Both the position numbers and the translations under genes were made by a program. Shown here piece by piece: positions 52,048 to 62,037 of a stretch of DNA of 64,000 bases. The number at the start of each line of letters is the position of its first letter. The stretch's first letter is position 1. The notes beneath the pieces are model-generated. The model worked only from the letters and a program-made list of their open reading frames with translations. It did not search any database and had not been told where the DNA came from. The stretch is from Oscillatoria sp. FACHB-1406. Lineage in GTDB: Bacteria; Cyanobacteriota; Cyanobacteriia; Cyanobacteriales; Spirulinaceae. The stretch lies in the NCBI RefSeq assembly GCF_014698145.1, contig NZ_JACJSM010000026.1, positions 1-64,000 on the forward strand. The letters are read 5' to 3'.

Positions 52048-54300
52048 TTACAAAACGCTCTCCTCGCTCGCCGAACTGATGCGCCGCAAGTTCAGGATGT
52101 CGCTCATTTTGCGGATTTGGTTGCAGATCGTCTCGAGTTGTTCGCGATCGCGGATTTGAATGCCAAGATCGATAGAAGCGGGCTTCCCGATGCTGGTTCT
52201 CACCCCTGCGTTACAAACATTAATATTCTGGTCGCTCAAGCGTGCCAAAATATCTTTAAAAATACCGACGCGATCGATCGCTTCGATTTGCAAATTCACC
52301 AAATAATTTTGCTGGCGCGCCTGAGCGTTGAGTGGGTTCCAACTGACGGGAACTAAACGTTCGGCTTCAATATTCTCGAGATTGCAGCATCCCTGGCGGT
52401 GAATTGAAATTCCCTTCGATCGCGTCACTACCCCAATAATCGCTTCTCCCGGTATGGGATTGCAACAGTTGGCAATACTATAGAGCAACCCTTCCACTCC
52501 CACAATTGGCGAGGTACTATCGGTGGGCAGAGGCGCATTGCGCAAGAGCGCTAAGTTAGCTTTAGGGAACTCTGGGACGGCAGGGGTCAGCGGTTGCAAG
52601 GTTTTTACCGTATCGCGCAGGCGATTCACCACTTGATTGACGGTTACTTCCCCATAACCGAGGGCGGCTAGCAAATCTTCGACGCTATGGTAATTGCAGC
52701 GTTCGGCAACGGTTTGCATCGGTTCGGACTTGAGTACGGTTTCCAGGTTACTTTTTCCGAGTTCTTTTTCTAATAAATCCCGTCCCCGATCCAAGTTTTC
52801 GTTGCGGTGCGATCGCTTATACCACTGCCGAATCCGGTTGCGCGCTGAAGGCGTTACCGCATAGTTCAACCAATCCAAACTCGGATGGCTATTTTTCGCC
52901 GTAATAATATCGACGATATCGCCATTTTTCAACTCTTGCTCCAATCCCGACCAGCGCCCGTTAATCCGCGCCCCTTTCATATGGTTGCCGATCTCCGTAT
53001 GGATGCGATAAGCAAAATCTACGGCTGTCGCCCCCCGACTGAGAGACATAACATCTCCTTTCGGGGTAAATACATAAACTTCGTCGTCGAAGAGATTATC
53101 TTTCAGGCACTCGACATACTCCCGCGCATCTTTGAGATCGTTTTGCCATTCCAGCAGTTGGCGCAACCAAGTAAATTTTTCGTCGCTTTGGGTGAATTGC
53201 GTCATTTGCGAACCGCCGGTTTCTTTATAAACCCAGTGGGCGGCGATTCCGTATTCGGCGATGTAGTGCATCTCTAGGGTGCGAATTTGCACTTCCAACG
53301 GGCGACCCGTCAGCCCGACCACAGTAGTATGTAAGGATTGATAGCGGTTGGGTTTGGGCAAGCCGATGTAATCTTTGAAGCGGCCGGGAATCGGCGTAAA
53401 CTGGTCGTGGACGACGGCAAGCGCGCGGTAACATTCGTCTTTGGTTTGGGTGATGATACGAATCGCAGCGATATCGAAGATTTGGTGAAATTCTTTTTGC
53501 TGATTCGTCATCTTTTGGTAGATGCTGTAGAGGTGTTTGGGTCTGCCTTTAATTTCCCAAACGTTAATCCCTAATTCTCGCAGGCGCGATCGCAGCTTTT
53601 CAATGACGTTTTCGATGCGTTGTTCGCGATCGATCCGTCGTTCGGCGACTAACTCTTGGACTTGGCGGTAGGCATCAGTTTCCAGGTATTTAAAGCATAA
53701 ATCTTCTAATTCCCACTTAAAATGCCAAATCCCTAAGCGATTCGCGAGCGGGGCGAAAATATCGCGCGTTTCCTGGGCGATGCGTTTTTGTTTCTCCGGT
53801 TTCAAGGCTTCTAGCGTTCGCATATTGTGCAGGCGATCTGCCAGCTTCACCAAAATGACGCGAATATCCTGCGCCATCGCCACGAACATTCGTCGGAAGC
53901 TTTCGGCTTGACGTTCGGTTTTGCTCGAAAAGTTGAAGCCCGAAAGTTTGGTGACTGCTTCAACGAGTTGCTGGACTTCGCTACCAAAGCGTTCGCCAAT
54001 TTCTTCGATGGTGACATCGGTATCTTCGACGACATCGTGAAGGAAACCGGCGGCAATCATGGCGCTGTCGCCGCCGATGTCCCGTAGTAAGCCAGCAACG
54101 GCGACGGGATGGGCGATGTAAGGTTCGCCGGACTTGCGGTATTGACCTTTGTGCAATAAGTAGGCAAACTCAAAGGCGCGACAGATTAAGTTATTATCGT
54201 CCTCGGATAGGAGATTGCCATTGCGATCTGCGATCGGACATTGACCCAGCCAGTCGGGAATAGCGAGGTCGGTGGGTGCGGTAACGGTAAGTGCAGCCAT
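52048..54300 (-). CDS. rsh: Bifunctional (p)ppGpp synthetase/hydrolase (Rsh)
   Basis: A 750-residue stringent-response enzyme. HD hydrolase domain (about 50-155, with HPVAVAGLLRDIG and FLHDVVEDTD), synthetase domain (about 230-350, EIKGRPKHLYSIYQKM and GLPKPNRYQSLHTTV), TGS (about 395-455, VYVFTPKGDVMSLSRGATAVDFAY) and C-terminal ACT (about 665-740). Both catalytic halves look complete, so it should make and degrade (p)ppGpp. It also carries the conserved Cys/His segment CCNPIPGEAIIG. Single gene. Confidence 0.95.
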   Translation of the reverse strand: MAALTVTAPTDLAIPDWLGQCPIADRNGNLLSEDDNNLICRAFEFAYLLHKGQYRKSGEPYIAHPVAVAGLLRDIGGDSAMIAAGFLHDVVEDTDVTIEEIGERFGSEVQQLVEAVTKLSGFNFSSKTERQAESFRRMFVAMAQDIRVILVKLADRLHNMRTLEALKPEKQKRIAQETRDIFAPLANRLGIWHFKWELEDLCFKYLETDAYRQVQELVAERRIDREQRIENVIEKLRSRLRELGINVWEIKGRPKHLYSIYQKMTNQQKEFHQIFDIAAIRIITQTKDECYRALAVVHDQFTPIPGRFKDYIGLPKPNRYQSLHTTVVGLTGRPLEVQIRTLEMHYIAEYGIAAHWVYKETGGSQMTQFTQSDEKFTWLRQLLEWQNDLKDAREYVECLKDNLFDDEVYVFTPKGDVMSLSRGATAVDFAYRIHTEIGNHMKGARINGRWSGLEQELKNGDIVDIITAKNSHPSLDWLNYAVTPSARNRIRQWYKRSHRNENLDRGRDLLEKELGKSNLETVLKSEPMQTVAERCNYHSVEDLLAALGYGEVTVNQVVNRLRDTVKTLQPLTPAVPEFPKANLALLRNAPLPTDSTSPIVGVEGLLYSIANCCNPIPGEAIIGVVTRSKGISIHRQGCCNLENIEAERLVPVSWNPLNAQARQQNYLVNLQIEAIDRVGIFKDILARLSDQNINVCNAGVRTSIGKPASIDLGIQIRDREQLETICNQIRKMSDILNLRRISSASEESVL

Positions 54301-54450
54301 AAGTTTAGGGGAGAATATATAAGGGTTAGGTTTCGGATAGAAAATTCCTAATTTTAAAAATCTTGCGAGACTGCAAACGGCTGTATGTTACATATTCTCG
54401 CTTAAAAAGCAAGCGTTGTTATAGAAAGTTTAATTTAAGGGACGTTGTTA

Positions 54451-54804
54451 ATGCTGCCCGCTTTACATTGTCAGCACTACGAAGAATGGTCGAACGCCCT
54501 CGAAAGATTGAAGGATCGGGTTGAACGAGGAGTCAACCTTTCAGAAGAATTTACGGCGGTGCAACAACTATACCAGGAGAAAATTGTAACGTTAAGTCAT
54601 CAAGGGATAGATTTTGCAAGCGCACCGCGCTACCAATCCCTGCAAACCGAAATTCACCGCACTCTGCGCCTGTTGCAAGCCGATCTTCTTTTCCTCAAGG
54701 CCGCGCGCAAAAGTGATACCGTTCTAGAACGGCAACGTACTTGCTTGCAGCACGTCAAGCAACTAATCGGGTATTGCAGCGCGATTTTAAATTTGGGGGC
54801 TTAA
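54451..54804 (+). CDS. PatD-like heterocyst frequency control protein
   Basis: A 117-residue helical protein resembling PatD, which affects heterocyst frequency in filamentous species: YQSLQTEIHRTLRLLQADLLFLKAARKSDTVLERQR then LIGYCSAIL. PatD homologs are also found in strains that make no heterocysts, so a developmental role is not implied. The ATG at 54451 is preceded by AAGG; a TTG two codons earlier is less likely. Divergent from rsh. Confidence 0.58.
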   Translation: MLPALHCQHYEEWSNALERLKDRVERGVNLSEEFTAVQQLYQEKIVTLSHQGIDFASAPRYQSLQTEIHRTLRLLQADLLFLKAARKSDTVLERQRTCLQHVKQLIGYCSAILNLGA

Positions 54805-54868
54805 TGTTAGGGTGCGATCGCGTTTAAAATGCGATGCCAGCCACGCCCTTTTAGGGGGACTTGAGAAT

Positions 54869-55675
54869 TTACTGGAACGAAAAGTATTTGGCTTCGGGTT
54901 GGCGCAGCCCGTACTGGGGTAAACCGTCCTGAAAAGCCAGCAGTTCCCCCGGTTGGAGTTGCGTCCAGATTTCATTATCGGTGAGGGGCGCAGTGGCGAC
55001 AACCGCTACGCGATCTTGCGGGCGCGTTAATTCGCGGAAATCGACGGTTAAATCGCGATCGATTAAATGCGCGGCGGCAAAGGGCGCTTGGCGAATAATA
55101 TAGTGTAGATTTGTCGAGCAATGGGCGAAAAATGACTCGCCATCCGACAGTAAATAATTGAAAACTCCTTGTTGGGCTAAGGTTTCAGTGGTCGCTTTTA
55201 AAATTCTATACAATTGCTCTAAAGGGGGTTTTCTCTGGGGAAATTCCTGTCGCCATCGATCTAAAATCGTACAAAACGCTTTTTCGCTATCTGTATCTCC
55301 CACGGGTTGATAAAACTGATACCCTATGGGTTCAAAGTCGGGCAGGTTGCCGTTATGTGCGAAAACCCAATATCGTCCCCAAAGTTCCCGTCGGAAAGGG
55401 TGACAATTTTCGAGCAAGATTTCGCCTTGGGTGGCTTTGCGAATGTGGGCGATAACGTGGGTGGAATGAATGGGGTAATGGCGTACTAAATCCGCTGCTG
55501 GCGAAGCGACGGACGGATTGGCATCGATAAATAAACGACAGCCTTTCCCTTCAAAAAAAGCAATTCCCCACCCATCTTGATGGTCGTCGGTTTGCCCGCC
55601 TCGGGCGGAAAATCCTTCAAAGGAAAAGCAGATATCGGTGGGAACATTGCAGTTCATTCCGAGGAGTTGGCACAT
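54869..55675 (-). CDS. Class II glutamine amidotransferase (YafJ-like)
   Basis: A 268-residue Ntn-hydrolase domain protein. The nucleophile is Cys2 (MCQLLGMN), exposed after Met removal, with HQDGWGIAFF, HIRKATQG and FAHNGNL as the other diagnostic segments. No synthase domain is fused, as in YafJ/EgtC-like proteins; substrate unknown. It follows the DUF202 gene by 7 bases and is probably co-transcribed. Confidence 0.85.
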   Translation of the reverse strand: MCQLLGMNCNVPTDICFSFEGFSARGGQTDDHQDGWGIAFFEGKGCRLFIDANPSVASPAADLVRHYPIHSTHVIAHIRKATQGEILLENCHPFRRELWGRYWVFAHNGNLPDFEPIGYQFYQPVGDTDSEKAFCTILDRWRQEFPQRKPPLEQLYRILKATTETLAQQGVFNYLLSDGESFFAHCSTNLHYIIRQAPFAAAHLIDRDLTVDFRELTRPQDRVAVVATAPLTDNEIWTQLQPGELLAFQDGLPQYGLRQPEAKYFSFQ

Positions 55676-55682
55676 AACTTTT

Positions 55683-56126
55683 TTAACCTAAGTCTTCAAA
55701 AATCATTAATTCGCCGGGATTGCTGGAACTGACGGCGACAAAGTACAGAATTCCCGTTCCTAAAAAGGTAACGGCGAGACTGAATAAGATTACCCAGCGA
55801 TCTGCCGGTTGGTAGGTATCTTCATCGATATCTCGCCGCACGGCAAAGTAGTGCTGCGTACTCAGAATAACGGTTAATAAGCCGACGATCGCGAATAAAA
55901 AGCCGAGTTGACCGCCGTAACCGGGACGGGGGACTAATGGCGGGTGATAGGCTCTTATTCTTAGGATAACGACCCCGAACCCCATCAGCGCGATCGCGGT
56001 TCGCATCCAAGCTAGATAGGTTCGTTCGTTCGCTAAATGATCTCGAATCCGCGAAGAATTATATTTCTTTTTTGGGGGCGGGGCTTCTGACTCAATTTCG
56101 GGCGATTTTAGGAGCGGAAATTTCAC
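55683..56126 (-). CDS. DUF202 membrane protein
   Basis: A 147-residue protein with three membrane helices and the DUF202 motif HLANERTYLAWMRTAIALMGFGV (about 30-52). A charged N-terminus precedes it. Function unknown. First gene of a likely pair with the glutamine amidotransferase. Confidence 0.82.
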   Translation of the reverse strand: MKFPLLKSPEIESEAPPPKKKYNSSRIRDHLANERTYLAWMRTAIALMGFGVVILRIRAYHPPLVPRPGYGGQLGFLFAIVGLLTVILSTQHYFAVRRDIDEDTYQPADRWVILFSLAVTFLGTGILYFVAVSSSNPGELMIFEDLG

Positions 56127-56241
56127 GACTGATGTGGGATTTAAGATGGGTTAAAGGATGCGAGTTAAAAGTTGGATTTTCGGACAATTTGAAGTACAGT
56201 CGGCTCTGAAACCGAGTTTCTCAGAAAATCGTTGGGAAAAG

Positions 56242-56760
56242 TTATTCCTTCGAGCGGTATTCTTTTTCGACCTGTGGAGAGCGACCGTACAAAATCCAGT
56301 GCTTGTGTTTTTTGATTCGTTTGACTCCACTGAGAATGCCTAATGCGAGAAGCGTTCCCACTAATACCATTCGCCATAATCCACAACCAGCAGCTACTCC
56401 TAACCCTGCTACCAACCAAATCGTCGCAGCAGAAGTCAATCCTTTAACTCGAATTCGGTTCAGTTCTTGATGAGATTGTTGCAGAATAATTCCCGCTCCT
56501 AAAAACCCGACTCCGGAAGCAACCCCTTGAATCGTGCGGCTCAGAGCATTGGAAGAGGCATACCCAACATCACCCTCGGCTTGCAAGGGAATCATGACAA
56601 ACATGGCTGCCCCCAGACTCACGATGGTAAAGGTTCTCAGCCCTGCCGGTCTGCCGTTGCGCTGACGGTTAATCCCGATTAGGCAACCTACGGATGCCGC
56701 AAGAATGAGGCGGAAGGATAGACTTTGCCAGTCTGCGGCACTAAAGAACATCGATTCCAT
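56242..56760 (-). CDS. MgtC/SapB-family membrane protein
   Basis: A 172-residue protein with about four membrane helices and the MgtC signature: LILAASVGCLIGINRQRNGRPAGLRTFTIVSLGAAMFV, then GVASGVGFLGAGIILQ and VKGLTSAATIWLVAGLGVAAGCG. MgtC proteins aid growth at low Mg2+ and affect the F-ATPase. The start at 56760 has GGAGGA at ideal distance, ruling out the longer frame to 56865. It faces a Crp/Fnr regulator that may control it. Confidence 0.87.
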   Translation of the reverse strand: MESMFFSAADWQSLSFRLILAASVGCLIGINRQRNGRPAGLRTFTIVSLGAAMFVMIPLQAEGDVGYASSNALSRTIQGVASGVGFLGAGIILQQSHQELNRIRVKGLTSAATIWLVAGLGVAAGCGLWRMVLVGTLLALGILSGVKRIKKHKHWILYGRSPQVEKEYRSKE

Positions 56761-56766
56761 GAGTTG

Positions 56767-56772
56767 TCCTCC
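56767..56772 (-). promoter_or_regulatory. Ribosome binding site deciding the MgtC start
   Basis: GGAGGA six bases before the ATG at 56760. It fixes this start against the 35-codon longer frame. Confidence 0.75.
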
Positions 56773-56851
56773 AACAAGCCAGAATGCGATCGCGAGAGCC
56801 GTCAATCGCTTCGTAGATAGATTATGATACAATTCAAAATTAAATACAAGA

Positions 56852-56863
56852 GAATTATAATTC
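56852..56863. promoter_or_regulatory. Palindrome in the MgtC/Crp-Fnr divergent region
   Basis: GAATTATAATTC, a perfect 12-bp palindrome 17 bases before the regulator ATG, within an AT-rich divergent region that also has AATTCAAA twice. A plausible operator or promoter element; it is not the standard GTA-N8-TAC or TGTGA-N6-TCACA site. Confidence 0.35.
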
Positions 56864-56879
56864 AAAGCTAGTAAAAAGC

Positions 56880-57467
56880 ATGACCGTATTGCCCGCTTCG
56901 ACTCAATCCCTTCAACCGATCTCCTTACGCTACGAACGCCGCAGTCAACTGCCTCCTAGAGAGGACGTATTCTGGAAAATTCGATCGGGAGCCGTGCGGA
57001 CTTTTACGTGGTCGGAAGATGGAAGCCTTGTCACCTTGGGTGTTTGGGGTCAGGGAGATGTGGTATCTCGCCTGCTGTCGGGGGCGAATCCCTATCAAAT
57101 TGAATGCTTGACGGCGGTGGATGCGATCGCGTTACCCTTGAGCCATTATGCTGAGGTGAATGATGCCCTCATTCGCCACGTCCGAGAACTTCAGGAATTT
57201 CTACAAATTCTTCGCAGTCGTCCCATCGATTTGGGGTTGATGCGCTTGCTCCATTGGTTGGGGAAAAAGTTTGGGCGCGAAGTCGAAACGGGACAATTGA
57301 TTGACCTCCGTTTGACGCATCAGGAACTTGCCGAAATTTTGGGGACGACAAGAGTGACGATTACTCGCATTCTCAAGGATTTAGAAGCAGAAAGCATTAT
57401 CGAGCGATTGCCGGGGAAATTAATTATTCTTCAGGAAGCAGCTTCGGCTTGGTATTATGAAATTTAA
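56880..57467 (+). CDS. Crp/Fnr-family transcriptional regulator
   Basis: A 195-residue regulator. An N-terminal cyclic-nucleotide-binding-like beta barrel (about 15-110) lacks the cAMP phosphate-binding RE/RS pair at the expected site, and the C-terminal winged helix (about 120-190) has LTHQELAEILGTTRVTITRILKDLE. Unlike NtcA, the recognition helix and barrel residues are diverged. Its ligand is unknown. It is divergent from the MgtC gene, a layout that suggests local control. Confidence 0.82.
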   Translation: MTVLPASTQSLQPISLRYERRSQLPPREDVFWKIRSGAVRTFTWSEDGSLVTLGVWGQGDVVSRLLSGANPYQIECLTAVDAIALPLSHYAEVNDALIRHVRELQEFLQILRSRPIDLGLMRLLHWLGKKFGREVETGQLIDLRLTHQELAEILGTTRVTITRILKDLEAESIIERLPGKLIILQEAASAWYYEI

Positions 57468-57718
57468 CGGAGCCGATTTTTTCTTTAATAAAGTTTACGA
57501 AAATTGCGGTTTTTTTGAATTTTTGCTTGCTTTATTTGACTTTTAGGGGTATTATTTAGATAATGGAAATAGACGCAGTTTAAAAATAGATGCACAGATT
57601 TCCATTATTTAAATAGTATAGTCAAATTTTCCGAAAAAAGCAAGCCCCATTTTTTCAAAAAATCCCCCACTTTCCGCAAATACCGGATAGTGAATTGACC
57701 TCAATTTATCTCCCCCAA

Positions 57719-59800
57719 TTATATCCCCGTTCCATCCCAAAAATTCTCTAACAAACGCTCCACAGGTGTTTCGGAAGTCAATTCATGAGTCTCGCGTTTG
57801 GGGGTTTCCCGCCCGATCGCAGAATGCACGGGAAGCTCAATCAAAAATTCCGTTCCCTGCCCCAAAGTTGACTCGCACCATAACGCTCCGCCGTGGCGCT
57901 CTACAACAATTTGATAGCTAATCGCTAGCCCCAATCCCGTCCCTTTGCCTACGGGTTTTGTCGTATAAAACGGCTCGAACAAACGAGTTTTAATCGCCTC
58001 TGCAATACCGGCTGCATTATCGGCAATGCGGACGGTGACAGCTTGTTTTCCAGGTAAATAGCGCGTTTGAATTTTGATGAAATAGTCCTTCGACTTTTCG
58101 GCTTGCCAATCGCTCTCGATCGCGTCGATGGCATTGGCAATAATATTCATAAAGACTTGATTCAGTTGCTCGGCATAGCAGGCCACTAGCGGCAAGGTAT
58201 GATAGTCTTTAATCACCTCAATTGCAAAGCAATTTGTCTTATCCCGCAAGCGATGCTGCAAGATCGTTAAAGTATCCTCAATTCCCTCCTGAATATTCGC
58301 CAATTTCGGGCGGTCGTCTCCCAAACGCGAAAATTGACGCAACGATTGAATAATCCCCATAATGCGTTCGACTCCCACCTGCATCGAAGTCGAAAGTTTT
58401 TCCATATCTTCGAGAATAAACTCAAACTCAATCTCCTCGCTATACTCGATGACTTCCAGCGCGGGTTCGGGGTAATAGTGACGATACAATTCCACCAGCC
58501 CGACCAAATCTTTAGCATATCGAGCGATATACTGAAGATTGCCGTAAATAAAGTTAGTCGGGTTATTAATTTCGTGAGCGAGTCCGGCAACTAAGATACC
58601 TAAGCTCGACATTTTTTCGGCATGAATGAGGAGCGATTGGGCATCCTGGAGTTTTGCTAAAGCCTCCTGAAGTTGCTGGGTTTTGAGCGTTCGTTCCTTA
58701 GCAATCTTTTCAACACTTTCCGTATGTTCGAGCAGTTTGTAGAGATAGAAAGCTGTCAAGCCAGAGATTAGAATGCCAATGCTTAAAGCAACCCAAGCTT
58801 GCCAGTATTTTCGAGGGTTGTGATAGTCAGAGGTTAGCAAAAGGTTGACTGACCAACGACGATTTTGGAGGTTGAGGATGCGCGTACAGGCACTCCCATC
58901 GAAGCAAGAAACTGGGCGACCTAGAGAAGAAAAGAGATCGGGTTCTAGAGCGGTAATAAATTGTTGCGATTTTGCGAAATAAACGCCTAATAGTTGCCTA
59001 TTTTTGGGTTCGATTAAGTCTTGAAAACTGAGATCGACGGCTTCGAGTTCTGCTTTTTTAAGGTTTAAATGTAGGAAAGAATCGATTTGGAAGATACCAA
59101 GAACAAATCCTTTTAAATTGGTGCGATCTCGTTCTTCAATCGCTTCGTGAGGGGAAGATGGGCGATAAACGGGGGCGACGATTAACAATCTCAGTTGCCG
59201 ATCGCTTTGTCCCTGGATCGACAGGGGTGCAGTTGCGAGAATTTCTTTGCGCGCAACCGCCGTTTCTAAGGTCGATTTAACGGTAGAATTGACGGCAGAT
59301 TCAAGTCCGGGAATAGCGGCTGCGGCAGACTGGGGAAAGAGGGTGGCAACGGTAAAGGTAGCCGGTCGAGCGTCATTTTGCGGTAGCCACGCGATCGCCT
59401 CAATACCAGAGTGACGGTAAAGAGGGTATTGAATGAATTGCTCCAAGATGGACGGTTTGACTTCTCCCTCCGAGGTGGCATATAACGTGACGGCCGTTCT
59501 CACAATATCGAGATTGCTTTCAAAATCGGTTTGTAAGTCGGTGGCGAGGCGATCGAGTTTTTGTTGCAATTCAAGTAATTGATAGCTTTCGAGCAATTGG
59601 TAGGTTTTGGAGCAAGCCGCGATCGACAGTCCAATTCCCAAACCCAAGGCTAAACTCGTCGGGAGATAGCGACGATAGGGATGTAAAAGTTTAGCGATCG
59701 CGCGCGGCGACTTTCCGAAGTCTATCGCCCCAAACGATCGCCGAACTTGACGTTTTATGACGCTCAAAAACCGGAAAGTGTTCGTGTTGTTGAATTCCAT
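57719..59800 (-). CDS. CHASE-domain sensor histidine kinase
   Basis: A 693-residue kinase. TM1 (about 48-66), a CHASE-type extracytoplasmic sensor (about 100-315, YRHSGIEAIAWLPQND and GFVLGIFQIDSFL), TM2 (about 335-355), a coiled coil, then the His domain with HEINNPTNFIYGNLQYI (His near 406) and HATPase (IANAIDAIES, DNAAGIAE, LFEPFYTTKPVGKGTGLGLAIS). Resembles cyanobacterial HEINNP-type kinases. No response regulator gene is adjacent. Confidence 0.88.
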   Translation of the reverse strand: MEFNNTNTFRFLSVIKRQVRRSFGAIDFGKSPRAIAKLLHPYRRYLPTSLALGLGIGLSIAACSKTYQLLESYQLLELQQKLDRLATDLQTDFESNLDIVRTAVTLYATSEGEVKPSILEQFIQYPLYRHSGIEAIAWLPQNDARPATFTVATLFPQSAAAAIPGLESAVNSTVKSTLETAVARKEILATAPLSIQGQSDRQLRLLIVAPVYRPSSPHEAIEERDRTNLKGFVLGIFQIDSFLHLNLKKAELEAVDLSFQDLIEPKNRQLLGVYFAKSQQFITALEPDLFSSLGRPVSCFDGSACTRILNLQNRRWSVNLLLTSDYHNPRKYWQAWVALSIGILISGLTAFYLYKLLEHTESVEKIAKERTLKTQQLQEALAKLQDAQSLLIHAEKMSSLGILVAGLAHEINNPTNFIYGNLQYIARYAKDLVGLVELYRHYYPEPALEVIEYSEEIEFEFILEDMEKLSTSMQVGVERIMGIIQSLRQFSRLGDDRPKLANIQEGIEDTLTILQHRLRDKTNCFAIEVIKDYHTLPLVACYAEQLNQVFMNIIANAIDAIESDWQAEKSKDYFIKIQTRYLPGKQAVTVRIADNAAGIAEAIKTRLFEPFYTTKPVGKGTGLGLAISYQIVVERHGGALWCESTLGQGTEFLIELPVHSAIGRETPKRETHELTSETPVERLLENFWDGTGI

Positions 59801-60158
59801 TCATCGAATCGTTGAAGGATTTGCTCAAAAGGAAGCAAAAGGTTGCAACGCGAAGGGACAGGAGTGCCAGCAACCGCGTACTGAAACGCTCAGCTTGCAG
59901 CAATAACCGCTGCTGCGCCCTTGAAATTGGTAATACCGGCAGCAACGGCAAACGGAAGGGCAGGAGCGCGGATTGGCTCGCAACGGAACGCGATCGTGTA
60001 ACGCTCGAGGAACGAGATCTCGCTGTTGCTGAAAATTCCCGTCGGAGGAGTAAGAGATTGCTGTCATGGCCGGAAAAAGAGAGAAGAGAACCGAACAATT
60101 GAGCGATGACCCAGATGAATGGTATTAAGTAGGGGCGAGTGGCCATTCGCCTTACTAT
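59801..60158. other. Intergenic region between cysK and the CHASE kinase
   Basis: About 360 bases, no gene recognised. Contains the palindromic repeat next to cysK and probably the promoter of the kinase gene. Confidence 0.45.
60130..60154. repeat. Palindromic repeat after cysK
   Basis: TAGGGGCGAGTGGCCATTCGCC, then TTA: GGCGA and TCGCC around the palindrome TGGCCA, with outer arms partly matching. A fourth kind of dispersed cyanobacterial palindrome, 4 bases past the cysK stop. Confidence 0.6.
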
Positions 60159-61121
60159 TTAGCGAGCAACGGCGAATACTGGCGCTTCCAACTCCGCAAA
60201 CAACGGCGTACTTAAATACCGCTCGCCGAAACTGGGTTGAACGACAACAATTAACTTGCCCGCAAATTCAGAACGTCGAGCGACTTGAATCGCCGCTGCT
60301 AATGCCGCACCCGTAGAAATGCCCGATAATAACCCTTCTTCCCGAGCCAAACGACGGCTATAATAGGTAGCTTCGTCGTCAGAAATTCTGATAATTTCGT
60401 CAATTAAATCGACTTCTAAAACTTCGGGAATAAAGCCTGGACCGATGCCTTGAATTTTGTGAGGGCCGGGATCGCCGCCGGATAAAACGGGGCTAGCAAT
60501 GGGTTCGACGGCGATCGCCTTAAAGCTCGGTTTTCGCGGCTTAATCGCGCGAGCAACGCCAGTAATCGTTCCGCCCGTTCCCACCCCCGCAATCAAAACA
60601 TCGACTTGCCCGTCGGTATCTTTCCAAATTTCTTCGGCGGTGGTGAGTTGATGAATTTCGGGGTTAGCAGGATTGGCAAACTGTTGCAAAATATAGGCAT
60701 TGGGGAGCGATTCGAGGATTTCCTGCGATCGCCGAATCGCTCCCCGCATTCCCTCGCTTCCCGGCGTGAGTTCCAACTGCGCCCCATAAGCGCGCAACAT
60801 CGCCCGCCGCTCCAAACTCATGGTTTCTGGCATCGTTAAAATCAGTTGATAGCCTTTAGCTGCGGCTGCCATCGCTAGAGCAATCCCGGTATTGCCCGAA
60901 GTCGGTTCGACAAGAATGGTTTCTCCCGGCGCAATCTTGCCTTCTCGCTCGGCCACTTCCAGCATATGAACCCCTATGCGATCTTTCACCGAAGCGGCGG
61001 GATTCATGCTTTCGAGTTTAAAGACAACGCGAGCCAGACAGCCTTCGGATTGGGGAATGCGATTTAACTGGACTAAGGGCGTTTTACCGATGAGTTGGGT
61101 GATATTTTCAGCAATGTTCAT
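60159..61121 (-). CDS. cysK: Cysteine synthase A (O-acetylserine sulfhydrylase)
   Basis: A 320-residue PLP enzyme that makes cysteine from O-acetylserine and sulfide. The PLP lysine is in [10 protein letters not shown], the phosphate loop is [11 protein letters not shown], and [12 protein letters not shown] is the substrate loop; [12 protein letters not shown] is also diagnostic. The ATG at 61121 opens the family-typical N-terminus ([21 protein letters not shown]). A rhodanese-like remnant lies about 110 bases upstream. Confidence 0.95.
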   Translation of the reverse strand: MNIAENITQLIGKTPLVQLNRIPQSEGCLARVVFKLESMNPAASVKDRIGVHMLEVAEREGKIAPGETILVEPTSGNTGIALAMAAAAKGYQLILTMPETMSLERRAMLRAYGAQLELTPGSEGMRGAIRRSQEILESLPNAYILQQFANPANPEIHQLTTAEEIWKDTDGQVDVLIAGVGTGGTITGVARAIKPRKPSFKAIAVEPIASPVLSGGDPGPHKIQGIGPGFIPEVLEVDLIDEIIRISDDEATYYSRRLAREEGLLSGISTGAALAAAIQVARRSEFAGKLIVVVQPSFGERYLSTPLFAELEAPVFAVAR

Positions 61122-62037
61122 GGTTTTTTAGGATTTTCGGTATTTTTGGATAAGCTAAAACACATTTAAGTCCCCTCGTCCCTTCACATCCCCGTTCAAA
61201 TGCAGGTCAACTTGGAGTTTCCTCGCCCCAATGTATTAGCAAGTGGTAAATCTAGGCTCCCCATCCGGTTTCAATGGGTTAATCCGCACGTCTAAGATTC
61301 GCAGGTTGCGATCGCTGGTGTGTTGGGCAGCCCACTCGGGTTTGATGAAGGATTGCCAATGAATATGGGTTCGGTCTCGATTGAGCTTCCTGCTACAAGC
61401 GTATTTATAATTGAATCAAAATACAAGTCAACTATGATACATTTAAAATTGAATCTTGTTGCCAGCCGGATAAAGGAACACAATGCGACTTACTGGAGGG
61501 CAGTTCGGGCGCACTCGCAACCAGCGGCGAGTGTCGTTAACCTTAACGGAAACCAGTTAACGAAACGAACGGAAAGAAATCGGCGCTAAAGATTGTCTGA
61601 TAGCAGAATTTTTTCAGTCCTGTCGATCGCGGTCTTCCGAGTGAGGATATAGCGCACTTTTTTATAAAGCTTTCGTAAAAGTAATATTAGAAATCCGTAA
61701 AAAAACGGTTAAGTCGTCAAGCCGGTTGAGGAACGTTAAACTAAGAGAAGGCTGAGCGATGAGGAGATAACCGGCACTCTGTTGTCGAGAACAAAGCCAA
61801 CGAAAAAGTAAAAACTCAATAAATTTCCCGTTTGCCTATTTTGTAAGTCGAACAAAATAGAAGGGACTCTCGCTCGGTTAAAACCCATAAAATTTACCGG
61901 AACCCAATTCAATAATTCCTGAATGATGCCTGTGAAGATTTCGCGTAATTGAAACTTTCCGCTCGCTTTCACTGAGGAATTGCCCGGACAATCCCTTTCG
62001 ATCTTTGGCTTTAACGTTTTAAAACATCTCCGCTGCT
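61122..62037. other. Long intergenic region with a gene remnant
   Basis: About 900 bases without an intact gene. It contains a rhodanese-like remnant (61236-61358, minus) and the sequence AGGATATAGCGC (61644-61655) identical to the end of the MITE-like element at 14589-14699. The rest is AT-rich and unrecognised. Confidence 0.5.
61236..61358 (-). pseudogene. Rhodanese-like N-terminal remnant
   Basis: Forty codons and a stop. FIKPEWAAQHTSDRNLRILD then VRINP resembles the start of thiosulfate sulfurtransferases, which read V-S-x-x-W-L-A-x-H-L-x-D-x-N-L-x-(I/L)-L-D-V-R. The rest of the domain, including the active-site Cys, is missing. Its position beside cysK fits sulfur metabolism. A chance resemblance is possible. 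Confidence 0.4.

Noticed and set aside
54451-54804. Evidence of heterocyst formation from the PatD-like gene
   Set aside because: PatD homologs exist outside heterocyst-forming strains; no other differentiation gene is present.
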